64,000 nucleotides of DNA from contig CP053031.1 of assembly GCA_021496505.1 (NCBI GenBank), positions 3,030,001 to 3,094,000 of the forward strand, in the 5' to 3' direction. Source of the DNA: Thermoleophilia bacterium SCSIO 60948 (GTDB taxonomy: Bacteria > Actinomycetota > Thermoleophilia > Solirubrobacterales > 70-9). Made by a program: the position numbers and the translations under genes. Below, one piece after another: positions 30,996 through 39,385 of this stretch (the stretch's first letter is position 1; each line of letters begins with the position of its first letter). The notes under the pieces are model-generated. The model ran no database searches. It was not told the origin of the DNA and worked only from the letters and a program-made list of their open reading frames with translations.

Positions 30996-31904
30996 CTAGC
31001 TCCCTGCGACCTGCGTTTGCATCATCAAATCTCCCTGTGAGCGCCGCTCCGCCGCCGCCAGCACGCTCTCGAGCTGAGCGAGGTTGTTGAACGATCCCTT
31101 CGCCAGCGAGACCCCGTCGCGGCCGATCGCGACAGCGTACGGACTCCCCGGTACGCCGAGATTCTCCCAGAGCGCGCTCTCATCCTCCTCCTCGAACGTT
31201 TCCACGCTGACCAGCGGATCGGTTCTGAGCGAGTCGACCGCGGGCCGCAGGCCGTGGCAGATGTGGCAACTCTCCGAGAGGAACACGGCGAGACCGATCT
31301 CGGTGCGCTCGCCCGCGAACGAGATCCGGTCGGCGAGCTCCGAGCGCTCGCCGAGCGGCGGGCCCTCGTGCGTGATCTCGAGAGCGGAGGCGGGCCCCAG
31401 GCGCAGGCGCAGCATCCCGACCTCGCGGGCCAGCGCGAGCACCGCGACGCCGAGTAGCAGGCAGAGGGCGAGGGCAGCGACGACTCCGAGGATCAGCCAG
31501 CTCTCGGTCGTCGGTTCGGTCTCGGGCAGGAACGGGATCGCGGCGAAGCCGGCGGCGAGGACGAGATTGCGGACCACGCCCGACCACGAGACCGTCGAGC
31601 GGGCGCCGAAGCAGGCGCACGGGGCGCCGGCGCGGCCGCGCATGATCGTCGCGACGAGCGTCGCCGCGAACATCGCCATCACGAACGCAGCGATCGGCGC
31701 GAAGAGCGGCGCGCCGGCGATCACGCCGACCCCCAGCACGAGCTCGAGCGCCGTCACGCCGGCGAATACGACCGCCTGGGCCCGGGGATCGGTGAACCCG
31801 AACGTCGCTGTCGCCTCGCGCGATGCCTGCGGCGAGGCGAGCTTGAGGACAGCGGAGGCGATCAGGAAGCCGCCGAGGACGATGCGAGCGACGAGCGCGA
31901 TCAC
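30996..31904 (-). CDS. MauE/DoxX-like membrane protein fused to a MauD-like thioredoxin domain
   Basis: 302 residues. The N-terminal 150 residues have four to five membrane helices beginning VARIVLGGFLIASAVLKLAS, with GAPCACFGARSTVSW, the Cys-x-Cys-Phe-Gly motif of MauE. The C-terminal domain (about 185-290) is thioredoxin-like, with AVFLSESCHICHGLRPAVDS (active-site CHIC) and the cis-Pro loop VPGSPYAVAI. MauE and MauD are separate in classical mau clusters; here they are one protein. A role in disulfide bond formation of the adjacent Cys-rich MauA-like protein is the natural inference. First gene of the three-gene operon. Confidence 0.8.
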   Translation of the reverse strand: MIALVARIVLGGFLIASAVLKLASPQASREATATFGFTDPRAQAVVFAGVTALELVLGVGVIAGAPLFAPIAAFVMAMFAATLVATIMRGRAGAPCACFGARSTVSWSGVVRNLVLAAGFAAIPFLPETEPTTESWLILGVVAALALCLLLGVAVLALAREVGMLRLRLGPASALEITHEGPPLGERSELADRISFAGERTEIGLAVFLSESCHICHGLRPAVDSLRTDPLVSVETFEEEDESALWENLGVPGSPYAVAIGRDGVSLAKGSFNNLAQLESVLAAAERRSQGDLMMQTQVAGS

Positions 31905-31955
31905 CGCTCCGTGAGGCTAGTCGGGAGCGTCGGTCGACTCGACCGGGTCCGGCCG

Positions 31956-33008
31956 CTAGCCGATCGCGACCATGCGCTCGATCGGCACCCGCGCGCGCTC
32001 GGCCAGCGCCGGATCGACCTGGACCACGTCGCGCATGTCGCGCAGCGAGTCGCGGAGCTTCGGCAGCGTGATCATCTTCATGTACTTGCAGTAGGCCATC
32101 CGGTTGGCCTCGGTCAGCTTCGCCTGCGGCGCCGCCATCTGGAGCGGATAGAGCATCCCGGTCTCCGTCGCGACGATGAACTCACCCTCCGGGTTCGACT
32201 TGACGTGGTCGAGCATCCCCGACGTCGAGAGCATGTGGACGCCCTCCGGGTCGATGTCGCCGCTGGCGACGTACTCCATCGCCTGGGTCGAGCAGCCGCA
32301 CTCGGGGTGGATCAGGAACTCGGCACCACCGTGCTCGGCGCGCGTGCGCTCGATGTCGCCCGGCCGGATCCCGGCGTGGACGTGGCATTCGCCGTCCCAG
32401 ACGTGGAAGCGCGCGTAGCGGTCGGGGTCCTCGGTCAGGCCGGTCGCGCGCGCGACGTAGGAGCCGAGCCACATGTCGGGGCCGAAGAGGATCTCGGTCT
32501 CGGGGCCGTGCTCGGCCCAGATGTGCTCGACGACCGAGACGGCGTTCGATGACGTGCAGCAGTAGTCCGTCTCCGCCTTCACCTCGGCCGAGGTGTTGAC
32601 GTACATGACGACCACGGCGCCCGGGTGCTCGGCCTTCCAGGCGCGGAGCTGATCGGCGGTGATCGAGTCGGCGAGCGAACAGCCGGCGCCGGCGTCGGGG
32701 ATCAGGACCGTGCGCTCGGGCGAGAGGATCGAGGCCGTCTCCGCCATGAAATGGACGCCGCAGAAGACGATCGTCTCGTTGTCGGCCGCCGCGGCCTGGC
32801 GCGAGAGGCCGAGCGAATCTCCGAGGTGGTGCGCGGCGTCCTGGACCTCGGGCAACTGGTAGTTGTGGGCGAGGATCACGGCATCGCGCTCGCGGGCGAG
32901 ATCGGCGATCTCGGCGTGGAGCGCGCTCAGCTCGTCGGCCGACAACGCGTCGACCATCCCCCGCGCCTCCGGCGTGGCCATCTGGACCGTGGGCAACTCG
33001 ACTGCCAT
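31956..33008 (-). CDS. nadA: Quinolinate synthase A
   Basis: 350 residues. NadA condenses iminoaspartate with dihydroxyacetone phosphate to quinolinate using a 4Fe-4S cluster, in de novo NAD synthesis. Family stretches are AVILAHNYQLPEVQDAAHHL, ETIVFCGVHFMAETASIL, DAGAGCSLADSI, EFLIHPECGCSTQAMEYV and STSGMLDHVKSNP; the three cluster cysteines fall in FCGV, HPECGCS and a further Cys. ATG 33008 is chosen because AGGA lies 6 bases upstream. nadC is at 36919-37824; nadB is not in the window. Divergent from fpg. Confidence 0.95.
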   Translation of the reverse strand: MAVELPTVQMATPEARGMVDALSADELSALHAEIADLARERDAVILAHNYQLPEVQDAAHHLGDSLGLSRQAAAADNETIVFCGVHFMAETASILSPERTVLIPDAGAGCSLADSITADQLRAWKAEHPGAVVVMYVNTSAEVKAETDYCCTSSNAVSVVEHIWAEHGPETEILFGPDMWLGSYVARATGLTEDPDRYARFHVWDGECHVHAGIRPGDIERTRAEHGGAEFLIHPECGCSTQAMEYVASGDIDPEGVHMLSTSGMLDHVKSNPEGEFIVATETGMLYPLQMAAPQAKLTEANRMAYCKYMKMITLPKLRDSLRDMRDVVQVDPALAERARVPIERMVAIG

Positions 33009-33107
33009 CGGAATCCTTTCGATGTTCACCCTCTCGCGGTGCGACACGTCCATCGGAGTCGCGGGATCGGGTGAATGAACCTGGCCTAGAGTCTAAAGCC
33101 TCGCGTT

Positions 33108-33983
33108 ATGCCGGAGCTTCCCGAGGTTGAGATCACCGCGCGCCGGCTCGGCGCCGCGCTCGCCGGAGCCGAGATCGAGTCGGCCATGGCGCCCGGCATG
33201 GTCGCGGTGAAGTCGATCTCGCCGCCGCTCTCCGCGCTCGCCGGACGCGAGATCGAGGGCGTGCGACGCGTCGGAAAGATGCCCATCGTCGACATCGCCC
33301 CGCACGGAGCCGAGGAGGGGCCCGAGGGACCGCTCGCGCTGCTCGTCCACATGATGTCGGCGGGCCGCCTTCAGCTCTTCGACAAGCGCGCCTCGATCAA
33401 GGACAAGAAGTCGCGGGTGCTGATCCGCGTGCCCGGGGACCGCGAGCTGCGGCTGCGCGAGTTCGGGACGAAGCAGCGGGCCTGGGTCCGCCTGATGCCC
33501 GCGGCCGAGCTCGATGCGACCGAGATGGTCGCGACGCTCGGCCCCGAGGCGTGGCCGGCGCCGCCGCTGCCCGAGCTCGAGGCCGCGATCGACCAGCCCC
33601 GCGCCCTGCACCCGCTGCTCCGCGACCAGCGGCGAATCGCCGGGATCGGACGCTCGTGGGTCGACGAGATCCTGTGGGAGGCGCGGCTCTCGCCGTTCAA
33701 GCGCGGCGCCGACCTCGACTCGGACGAGGTCGGGCGCCTCTACGACGCGCTCGCCGTGCTCGACGGCGCGATCTCCCACTACGAGGAGGTCATCGGCGAG
33801 AAGGTGCCCGACAAGCTCCCGATGCCGCTTCAGGTCCACCGCCGCAACGGCGAGGACTGCCCGCGCTGCGGGGCGACGATCGAGGCGGTCCACTACGCCG
33901 ATTACGTCATGTGTTACTGCCCGCAGGAGCAGACCGACGGCAAGGTGCTGAAGGACCGCCGGCTCTCGCGGCTGCTCAAGTAG
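33108..33983 (+). CDS. Fpg/Nei family DNA glycosylase
   Basis: 291 residues beginning MPELPEVEITARRL; Pro2 (after Met removal) is the nucleophile and Glu3 the acid of the family. The helix-two-turn-helix RIAGIGRSWVDEILWEARLS and C-terminal zinc finger (CPRCGATIEAV ... MCYCPQEQTDGK) follow. The zinc finger's second pair is Cys-x-Cys rather than the usual Cys-x-x-Cys, and the LKDRRLSRLLK tail replaces the typical GR-T-YxCP arrangement, as in the second Fpg/Nei paralogue of actinobacteria. It excises oxidised bases; whether 8-oxoG or pyrimidines are preferred is not readable. TAGAGT at 33087 is a possible -10. Confidence 0.88.
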   Translation: MPELPEVEITARRLGAALAGAEIESAMAPGMVAVKSISPPLSALAGREIEGVRRVGKMPIVDIAPHGAEEGPEGPLALLVHMMSAGRLQLFDKRASIKDKKSRVLIRVPGDRELRLREFGTKQRAWVRLMPAAELDATEMVATLGPEAWPAPPLPELEAAIDQPRALHPLLRDQRRIAGIGRSWVDEILWEARLSPFKRGADLDSDEVGRLYDALAVLDGAISHYEEVIGEKVPDKLPMPLQVHRRNGEDCPRCGATIEAVHYADYVMCYCPQEQTDGKVLKDRRLSRLLK

Positions 33984-33984
33984 C

Positions 33985-35196
33985 TCAGGCGCACTTCGAG
34001 GTCGATCGGTTGCGACCGATCCGCTCCGGCATCCCCCCGTCGGTGTGCTCCGACCACACCCGCCACGAGGGTTTGCGCTCGCCCGAGTGCTCGTAGAGGC
34101 CGTAGAAGAACTTCGGAGAGGTCGGACAGCGGCGGACGCTGCGAGGGGTCGCGGAGTCCTGGGCCATGAACCAGAGGAAGGAGCGGACGCCGAGCGCCGC
34201 GTTCGCCGGTGCGGAGAGCCGCGTGATCAGCCCGTCCATCATCCGCGCCTGCCGGGCTGGGGTCACGCACTTGCCGTTCGAGGATTCGTGTCCCGGCCGT
34301 GGGCACGTGCTCCAGCCGTGCTCGGTGATCTCGATCGGCGCATCGAGCCCGGCCCTGCGGATCGAGCGCCTCACGATCCGCAGGTTGTCGATCGCCTGGG
34401 CGGGCCGATTCGTATATGTGTGGACGCCGACCGCGCCGATGTATTCCTCGATCGATCGGGTGCCGAGGAGCCCGCGGACGAAGGAACGCCCATTCGACTT
34501 CCAGCGGCCGCCGTTGAGACCGGTGACTCCCCCGGTGATCAGCTCGATGCCCGGGCCCCAGTTCGCCGCGAGCCGGACCTGTTTGGCGACGCCGCGGAAG
34601 AACACGCCGAAGCGCTTGCCGTCGGGGCGCGACCACTTCTTGCCGAGGTTCGGCTCGTTCCAGATCTCGATCTGCGTCACCGGGCAACATCCGCCGGCCA
34701 GGTCCGGGTTCTCGGCGAAGAACTCGCCGCCGGGCCCGTAGCGCTCGAGGACGGCTCGGGCGAAACGACCGAAGTCGTCGCGATAGCGGCGCCGCGGCTC
34801 GAAGCCCTGCTGACCCTGCACCGCCGCGCAGACCGGGCCGCCGTTCAGCGTGATCAGGCGGCTCACGCCCTCCTCGACGAACAGCCGCATGTCGGCGTCG
34901 GGCTTGGACCAGTCGTAGCGCTCGTCGCGAATCGCCTCGCAGTCGGGCTGGACCTGGTTCCAGATCACCGCCGTGCGGATCTTCGCCGCGGTCGGCGCGA
35001 CGGCGCGAAACGATTCGGCGGCCACGTGGCCCGAGCCGTCGTCGGAGTGGTCGATGAACCCGCGCGGGATCGCGAACCCGAGCTCGAGATCGCTCGCCGG
35101 CAACGGCTCACCCGCCTCGCCGGCGCTCGGTGGCGCGCCGATGGTGAGGACGGCCGACAACGCGATGAAAGAAGCAAGAGCTTTCAGGCCGCGCAT
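33985..35196 (-). CDS. Secreted glycoside hydrolase (clan GH-A-like TIM barrel)
   Basis: 403 residues: signal peptide (LKALASFIALSAVLTIGAPPSAG) and a TIM barrel. The acid/base Glu sits in TQIEIWNEPNLGKKW and the nucleophile Glu in PIEITEHGWSTCP, the Asn-Glu and later Glu pattern of clan A glycosidases (GH39/GH5-like). Several Cys residues suggest extracellular disulfides. Its start overlaps the sulfatase stop by 13 bp, so the two exported enzymes are co-expressed. The target may be a sulfated sugar, but the polysaccharide is unknown. Confidence 0.8.
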   Translation of the reverse strand: MRGLKALASFIALSAVLTIGAPPSAGEAGEPLPASDLELGFAIPRGFIDHSDDGSGHVAAESFRAVAPTAAKIRTAVIWNQVQPDCEAIRDERYDWSKPDADMRLFVEEGVSRLITLNGGPVCAAVQGQQGFEPRRRYRDDFGRFARAVLERYGPGGEFFAENPDLAGGCCPVTQIEIWNEPNLGKKWSRPDGKRFGVFFRGVAKQVRLAANWGPGIELITGGVTGLNGGRWKSNGRSFVRGLLGTRSIEEYIGAVGVHTYTNRPAQAIDNLRIVRRSIRRAGLDAPIEITEHGWSTCPRPGHESSNGKCVTPARQARMMDGLITRLSAPANAALGVRSFLWFMAQDSATPRSVRRCPTSPKFFYGLYEHSGERKPSWRVWSEHTDGGMPERIGRNRSTSKCA

Positions 35197-36668
35197 TCCT
35201 CGCCCTCGCAGTCACGCAGCGCCTCCAGCCGGCTCTCGAGCTGGGTCCTCAGCGCTCGGATGCGATCGGCCTCAGCCGGATCGTCGGTCCGCGGGTCTCC
35301 GCTGTCGGGGTCGAGCAGGTTCTCGAGCTCGTATGGATCGGCCTCGAGGTCGTAGAGCTCGTAGTCGGTGCCGCCGCTTCGCGGTGAGTGCTCGACGTAG
35401 ACGTAGCCGGGCACGCGGACACCGGATGCGTTGCGGTTCTCGAGCAGCACGGCGCGATCGGAGCGATGCGCCGGGTCGGCGGCGAACGGGATCAGCGACT
35501 CGCCGTCCTGGCTCGTGAGCAACGGCTCGGCGCCGGCGACGTCGAGGATCGTCGCCGCGAGATCGACGTTCGCCGTCATCTGCGACCGCACGACTCCGCT
35601 CGGGAGCTCCGGCCCGCTGATCACCAGCGGGACCCGGACCGACTCCTCGTAGAGGTCGGTCTTCGACTTCATCCGGTGCTCGCCCAGCATGTAGCCGTTG
35701 TCGGAGACGAAGATGACGTAGGTCTCCTCGCTGACGCCCGCACGGCGCAACGTCTGCATCGTGGCGGCGATCGCGTCGTCGGCGGCGAGCAGGCTCGTCA
35801 TCCGCCCGCGATAGCGCTTTCGCAGCTCGAGCTCCTGCCGGCGGCCGAGCCGTGGCCTGCGGACGTAGGCGGGCTTGTCGGACACGTCGGCCTCGTCGAA
35901 CGACGGCGGCCGGGGCAGCTCGAGCTCGCGGAAGACGTCGCGGTAGCGATGGGCGGGCCGCGGGTTCATCAGCCTTCCCTCGACCTCTCGGGGCGGCTCG
36001 CCGTGCGGCGAAAGCAGCGACATCACGGTGAAGAACGGCTCCGGCCGCCCCGCCTGGCGGCGCAGCGTCCGACGCGTCTTACGGCCGACGACATCGACCA
36101 CGTAATCGCGTGGACCGCGGCCGTAGCTCGTGATCTCGCCGTTGTCGGAGAGCGAATAGTCGAAATAGCGATGCGCGCCGCTGACCGGCGCGACGAAGCG
36201 ATCCCAGCCGGCAGGTCGCTCGATCTTGCGAACCCGCTTGCCGTAGCCGTTCAGGTATTTGCCGATCCAGGCCGTCTGGTAGCCGTCGGCATGCAGCGCC
36301 GCCGCCGTGCTCTTGCCGCCGAGCAGGCCCGCCGCGCCGCCGTACGGGGGCTTGTTGCCGATCACGTGGTGGTTGTGCGCGTAGCGACCGGTCAGCAGCG
36401 TGGCGCGCGAGGGGCTGCAGACCGGGAACGAGGCGAAGAAGTTCTCGAAGGTCACCCCGCGCGCAGCGATCTGGCTCTCGACACTCTCGAGGACCGGCAT
36501 CGAGGCCCACTCCTGATCGTCGGTCATGATCACGACGATGTTCGGGCGCTCCTCGCGGCCCTGGGCCGACGCGGCTGCCACGGGTTCGGCGCGGGTCGCC
36601 CGGATGGCCAGGACCAGCGCGCCCGTCGCCACGACCGCGGCCAGGAAGAAGCTCAGGAGTCGTCGCAT
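35184..36668 (-). CDS. Secreted sulfatase (formylglycine type)
   Basis: 494 residues. Signal peptide (MRRLLSFFLAAVVATGALVL), then NIVVIMTDDQEW with the metal-binding Asp-Asp pair, and VCSPSRATLLTGRYAHNHH, whose Cys84 is the C-x-P-S-R formylglycine precursor. Later motifs are WIGKYLNGYG, SDNGYMLGEHRMKSK and DYELYDLEADPYELENL. It hydrolyses sulfate esters outside the cell after activation by a formylglycine-generating enzyme, which is not in the window. ATG 36668 is used; a TTG three codons upstream is also possible. Overlaps the glycosidase gene by 13 bp. Confidence 0.92.
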   Translation of the reverse strand: MRRLLSFFLAAVVATGALVLAIRATRAEPVAAASAQGREERPNIVVIMTDDQEWASMPVLESVESQIAARGVTFENFFASFPVCSPSRATLLTGRYAHNHHVIGNKPPYGGAAGLLGGKSTAAALHADGYQTAWIGKYLNGYGKRVRKIERPAGWDRFVAPVSGAHRYFDYSLSDNGEITSYGRGPRDYVVDVVGRKTRRTLRRQAGRPEPFFTVMSLLSPHGEPPREVEGRLMNPRPAHRYRDVFRELELPRPPSFDEADVSDKPAYVRRPRLGRRQELELRKRYRGRMTSLLAADDAIAATMQTLRRAGVSEETYVIFVSDNGYMLGEHRMKSKTDLYEESVRVPLVISGPELPSGVVRSQMTANVDLAATILDVAGAEPLLTSQDGESLIPFAADPAHRSDRAVLLENRNASGVRVPGYVYVEHSPRSGGTDYELYDLEADPYELENLLDPDSGDPRTDDPAEADRIRALRTQLESRLEALRDCEGEECAA

Positions 36669-36918
36669 CGGCGTCAACGTAGGAGTGGGCTCCCCGCAGC
36701 GCCTCGGGGCCGACTACCCAACGCGATTCGGCACTCGTCAACGGGTGCGACGGACTCGCTCGGAGCCGCGGGGACCACGAACGGCGGGCGAGGAACGCTC
36801 GTGATCCGGCTCCGCGCGGGCCCCTCCATGCCCCGCAGGCTCGCGCGGCTACGACGTGCCCGCGACCACCCCCGGGGTGAACGCGCTCACACCCGTGGGC
36901 TCGCTGATCGCGCTCGCC

Positions 36919-37824
36919 TCAGGCCGTCGAATCCGCGTCGAGCAGCAGGCTGATGTCGAGGACCGGCGCCGAGTGGGTCAGCGCCCCGACCGAGATCAGG
37001 TCGACGCCGGACTCGGCGACGGCACGGATCGACTCGAGGCTGATCCCGCCGGATGCCTCGAGCGCGACGTCGCGCCCCTCGTCGACGGCGAGGTCGCGCA
37101 GCGCGACGGCGGCTGCCATCTCGGCCGGCGGCATGTTGTCGAGCAGCAACCTGTCGGCGCCTTCGCCGAGCGCGGCCCGGACCTCCTCGATGTCGCGGCA
37201 CTCGATCTCGACCGGCAGGTCCGGTCGAGCCTCACGGGCGGCCCTCACCGCGGCGGCGGTACCCCCGCCGAGCGCGGCATGGTTCTCCTTGATCAGGATC
37301 GCGTCGAACAATCCGAGGCGATGATTGAGCCCGCCCCCGTCGAGCACCGCGCGCTTCTCGAGCGCTCGCAGTCCGGGCGTGGTCTTGCGGGTGTCGATGA
37401 CGCGCGCTCGCGTCCCGTCGACCGCTGAGACGTAGCGAGCCGTCAGCGTCGCGACCCCCGACAGGTGGCAGAGCAGGTTGAGGGCGGTGCGCTCACCCGC
37501 GAGCAGCGCACGCGCCGGACCCCGGATGACCGCGATCTCGATCGGAACGTCCTCGCGCCACTCGCCCTCGCCCGCACGCGGCTCGAGCTCGCCCGCGCCG
37601 ACCTGCCGGAATGCCTCCGCCGCGGCGTCGAGCCCGCTCAGGACACCGGGCGCCTTCTGGATCAGCCGCGCGGTCGCGGTCGCGTCGGCCGGGACGACCG
37701 AATCCGCCGTCACGTCACCCGGTCCGAGATCCTCGGCGAGGGCTCGGGCGACGATCTCGCCCAGCGGCTCGGATCCCGCGACCCCGAGCCCGCCGCCCCA
37801 GGCCGTCGCGCCGGGGTCGGGCAC
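36919..37824 (-). CDS. nadC: Nicotinate-nucleotide pyrophosphorylase (carboxylating)
   Basis: 301 residues. NadC converts quinolinate and PRPP to nicotinate mononucleotide. Visible are ALAEDLGPGDVTADSVV, RTALNLLCHLSGVATLTARY, RVIDTRKTTPGLRALEK, GGGLNHRLGLFDAILIKENH and VALEASGGISLESIRA, all family signatures lining the active site. Start GTG 37824 lies 2 bp beyond the prfB stop codon on the same strand, so prfB and nadC are probably coupled. The pathway partner nadA is 4 kb upstream, on the same strand but in a separate unit. Confidence 0.93.
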   Translation of the reverse strand: MPDPGATAWGGGLGVAGSEPLGEIVARALAEDLGPGDVTADSVVPADATATARLIQKAPGVLSGLDAAAEAFRQVGAGELEPRAGEGEWREDVPIEIAVIRGPARALLAGERTALNLLCHLSGVATLTARYVSAVDGTRARVIDTRKTTPGLRALEKRAVLDGGGLNHRLGLFDAILIKENHAALGGGTAAAVRAAREARPDLPVEIECRDIEEVRAALGEGADRLLLDNMPPAEMAAAVALRDLAVDEGRDVALEASGGISLESIRAVAESGVDLISVGALTHSAPVLDISLLLDADSTA

Positions 37825-37826
37825 CG

Positions 37827-38949
37827 TCAGCCCTGGCCGCCGGCGGCGCTCTGGAGCAGGTACTCGCGGACGAAGCCGTCGATGTCGCCCTCGAGGACGC
37901 CCTGCGCGTTGCCGGCTTCGTAGCCGGTGCGGTGGTCCTTGACGCGTTGGGTCGGGTGCAGCGTGTAGGAGCGGATCTGCGAGCCCCACTCGGCGGCCTT
38001 CTGCTCGCCACGCTCGGAGGCGAGCTCCTCGGCGCGCTTTCGCTCCTCCTCCTCGATCAGGCGCGAGCGCAGGAAGCGCATCGCGGTCTGGCGGTTCTGG
38101 AGCTGGGAGCGCTCGTTCTGGCACTGGACGACGATCCCGGTCGGGATATGCGTGATCCGGACCGCCGAGTCGGTCTTGTTGACGTGCTGGCCGCCGGCGC
38201 CCGAGGCGCGGTAGGTGTCGATGCGCAGGTCCTCCTCGTCGATCTCGACGTCGACCGACTCGTCGACGTACGGCGCGACGTCGAGCTGCGCGAAGGCGGT
38301 GTGCCGACGCTTCTGGGCGTCGAAGGGCGAGATCCGGACGAGCCGGTGAACGCCGCGCTCGGCGGCGAACAGGCCGTAGGCGTTCTCGCCGCTCGCGGTG
38401 AAGGTGGCTGACTTGATGCCCGCCTCCTCACCCTCGGCCGCCTCCTTCATCTCGACCTTGAAGCCGCGGCGCTCGGCCCACCGCAGGTACATCCGCAGCA
38501 GCATCTCGGCCCAGTCCTGGGAGTCGGTCCCGCCGGCTCCGGCGCGGACGGTCACGACGGCGGCGCCAGAGTCGTACTCGCCGGAGAACAGGCGCGCCTC
38601 CTCGAGCTGGGCGAGCTTCGACTCGGTGTCGGCGAGCGACGACTCGAGCTCGGCGGCGACCTCCGGATCCTCCTCGGCGAGCTCGACGAGGTCGTCGAGG
38701 TCACCGACGTCGGTCTCGAGGGCGCGGAACATCTCGAGCCGGCGACCGGCGGCGGCATGCTCGGCGGAGATCTTCGCCGCGGTCTCCTGGTCGTCCCAGA
38801 ACCCTGGCGCCTGCATCCGCGCCTCGAGCTCGGTTATGCGGGATTCGAGCGCAGCCGGGTCAAAGGTAGTCCGCGAGCAGCTTGAGCGATTCGCGCGCGT
38901 GCGCGACGCGCTCACTCACGGCCTCCCTGGGAACGGCGGCGTCGGTCAT
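37827..38949 (-). CDS. prfB: Peptide chain release factor 2, with programmed +1 frameshift
   Basis: The main frame gives RF2 with the SPF stop-codon reading motif (VRISPFDAQKRRHTAF) and GGQ (RASGAGGQHVNKTDSAVR). It has no good start of its own. A short upstream frame from ATG 38949 encodes MTDAAVPREAVSERVAHARE and nine more residues, and ends at CTT TGA C (38859-38865). Slipping +1 on CTT joins Leu29 to Asp (DPAALESRITELEAR), exactly the autoregulatory RF2 frameshift known in E. coli. The full product is about 373 residues. nadC follows immediately. Confidence 0.94.
38859..38865 (-). promoter_or_regulatory. RF2 programmed frameshift site (CTTTGAC)
   Basis: Minus-strand CTT TGA C: the in-frame UGA is read slowly when RF2 is scarce, and the ribosome slips +1 on CUU. 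An upstream Shine-Dalgarno-like stimulator such as AGGGGG is not obvious here (the preceding bases are GCGGACTAC), so efficiency may differ from E. coli. Confidence 0.9.
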
Positions 38950-38958
38950 GGCCCGAGC

Positions 38959-39360
38959 TTAGTCCCGGGCGGGAGCCACGGACCCGAGCCTGGCGAGCGC
39001 CTCGTCGCGCGAGGCATAAGGCTCCCAGCGGATGATCTTGCCCTCCGCGAACTCGGCCAGCAGCACGACCGGCGACTCGTCGGCGAGGCCACCGTCGGCG
39101 GCGTTGCGCCAGTGCCACTGCTTGCGGATGTCCGCCAATGCCCGGTCGCCGCGGACCTCGACCGCGTCGAGCTCCAGCCGCTGGACGAGGGCGCCGTCCG
39201 GGTTGCTGCGCGCCCAGCGCATCGCGCCCTCCCGGCCCTCCACCTCGCCACGCGGCGTGACGATCACTACGCCCGGGTGCAGCGTCGCCGCCAGGCGCTC
39301 GAGCTCCTGGTCGTTGAACGCTTCGATGAACGTCCTGACCTCACGTTCGTGCGACGCCAC
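38959..39360 (-). CDS. SnoaL-like/NTF2-fold protein
   Basis: 133 residues with the NTF2-like pattern: EVRTFIEAFNDQELERLAAT at the N-terminus, then GREGAMRWARSNPDG and VVLLAEFAEGKIIRWEPYAS. This is a cone-shaped barrel used by small ketosteroid isomerase-like enzymes and many uncharacterised proteins. The start is GTG 39360 (VASHEREV). It ends 10 bp before prfB on the same strand and is divergent from the EamA gene with only 25 bp between start codons. No substrate can be proposed. Confidence 0.78.
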   Translation of the reverse strand: MASHEREVRTFIEAFNDQELERLAATLHPGVVIVTPRGEVEGREGAMRWARSNPDGALVQRLELDAVEVRGDRALADIRKQWHWRNAADGGLADESPVVLLAEFAEGKIIRWEPYASRDEALARLGSVAPARD

Positions 39361-39385
39361 GCGTCCTAGGTTACGAGTGCCCCCT

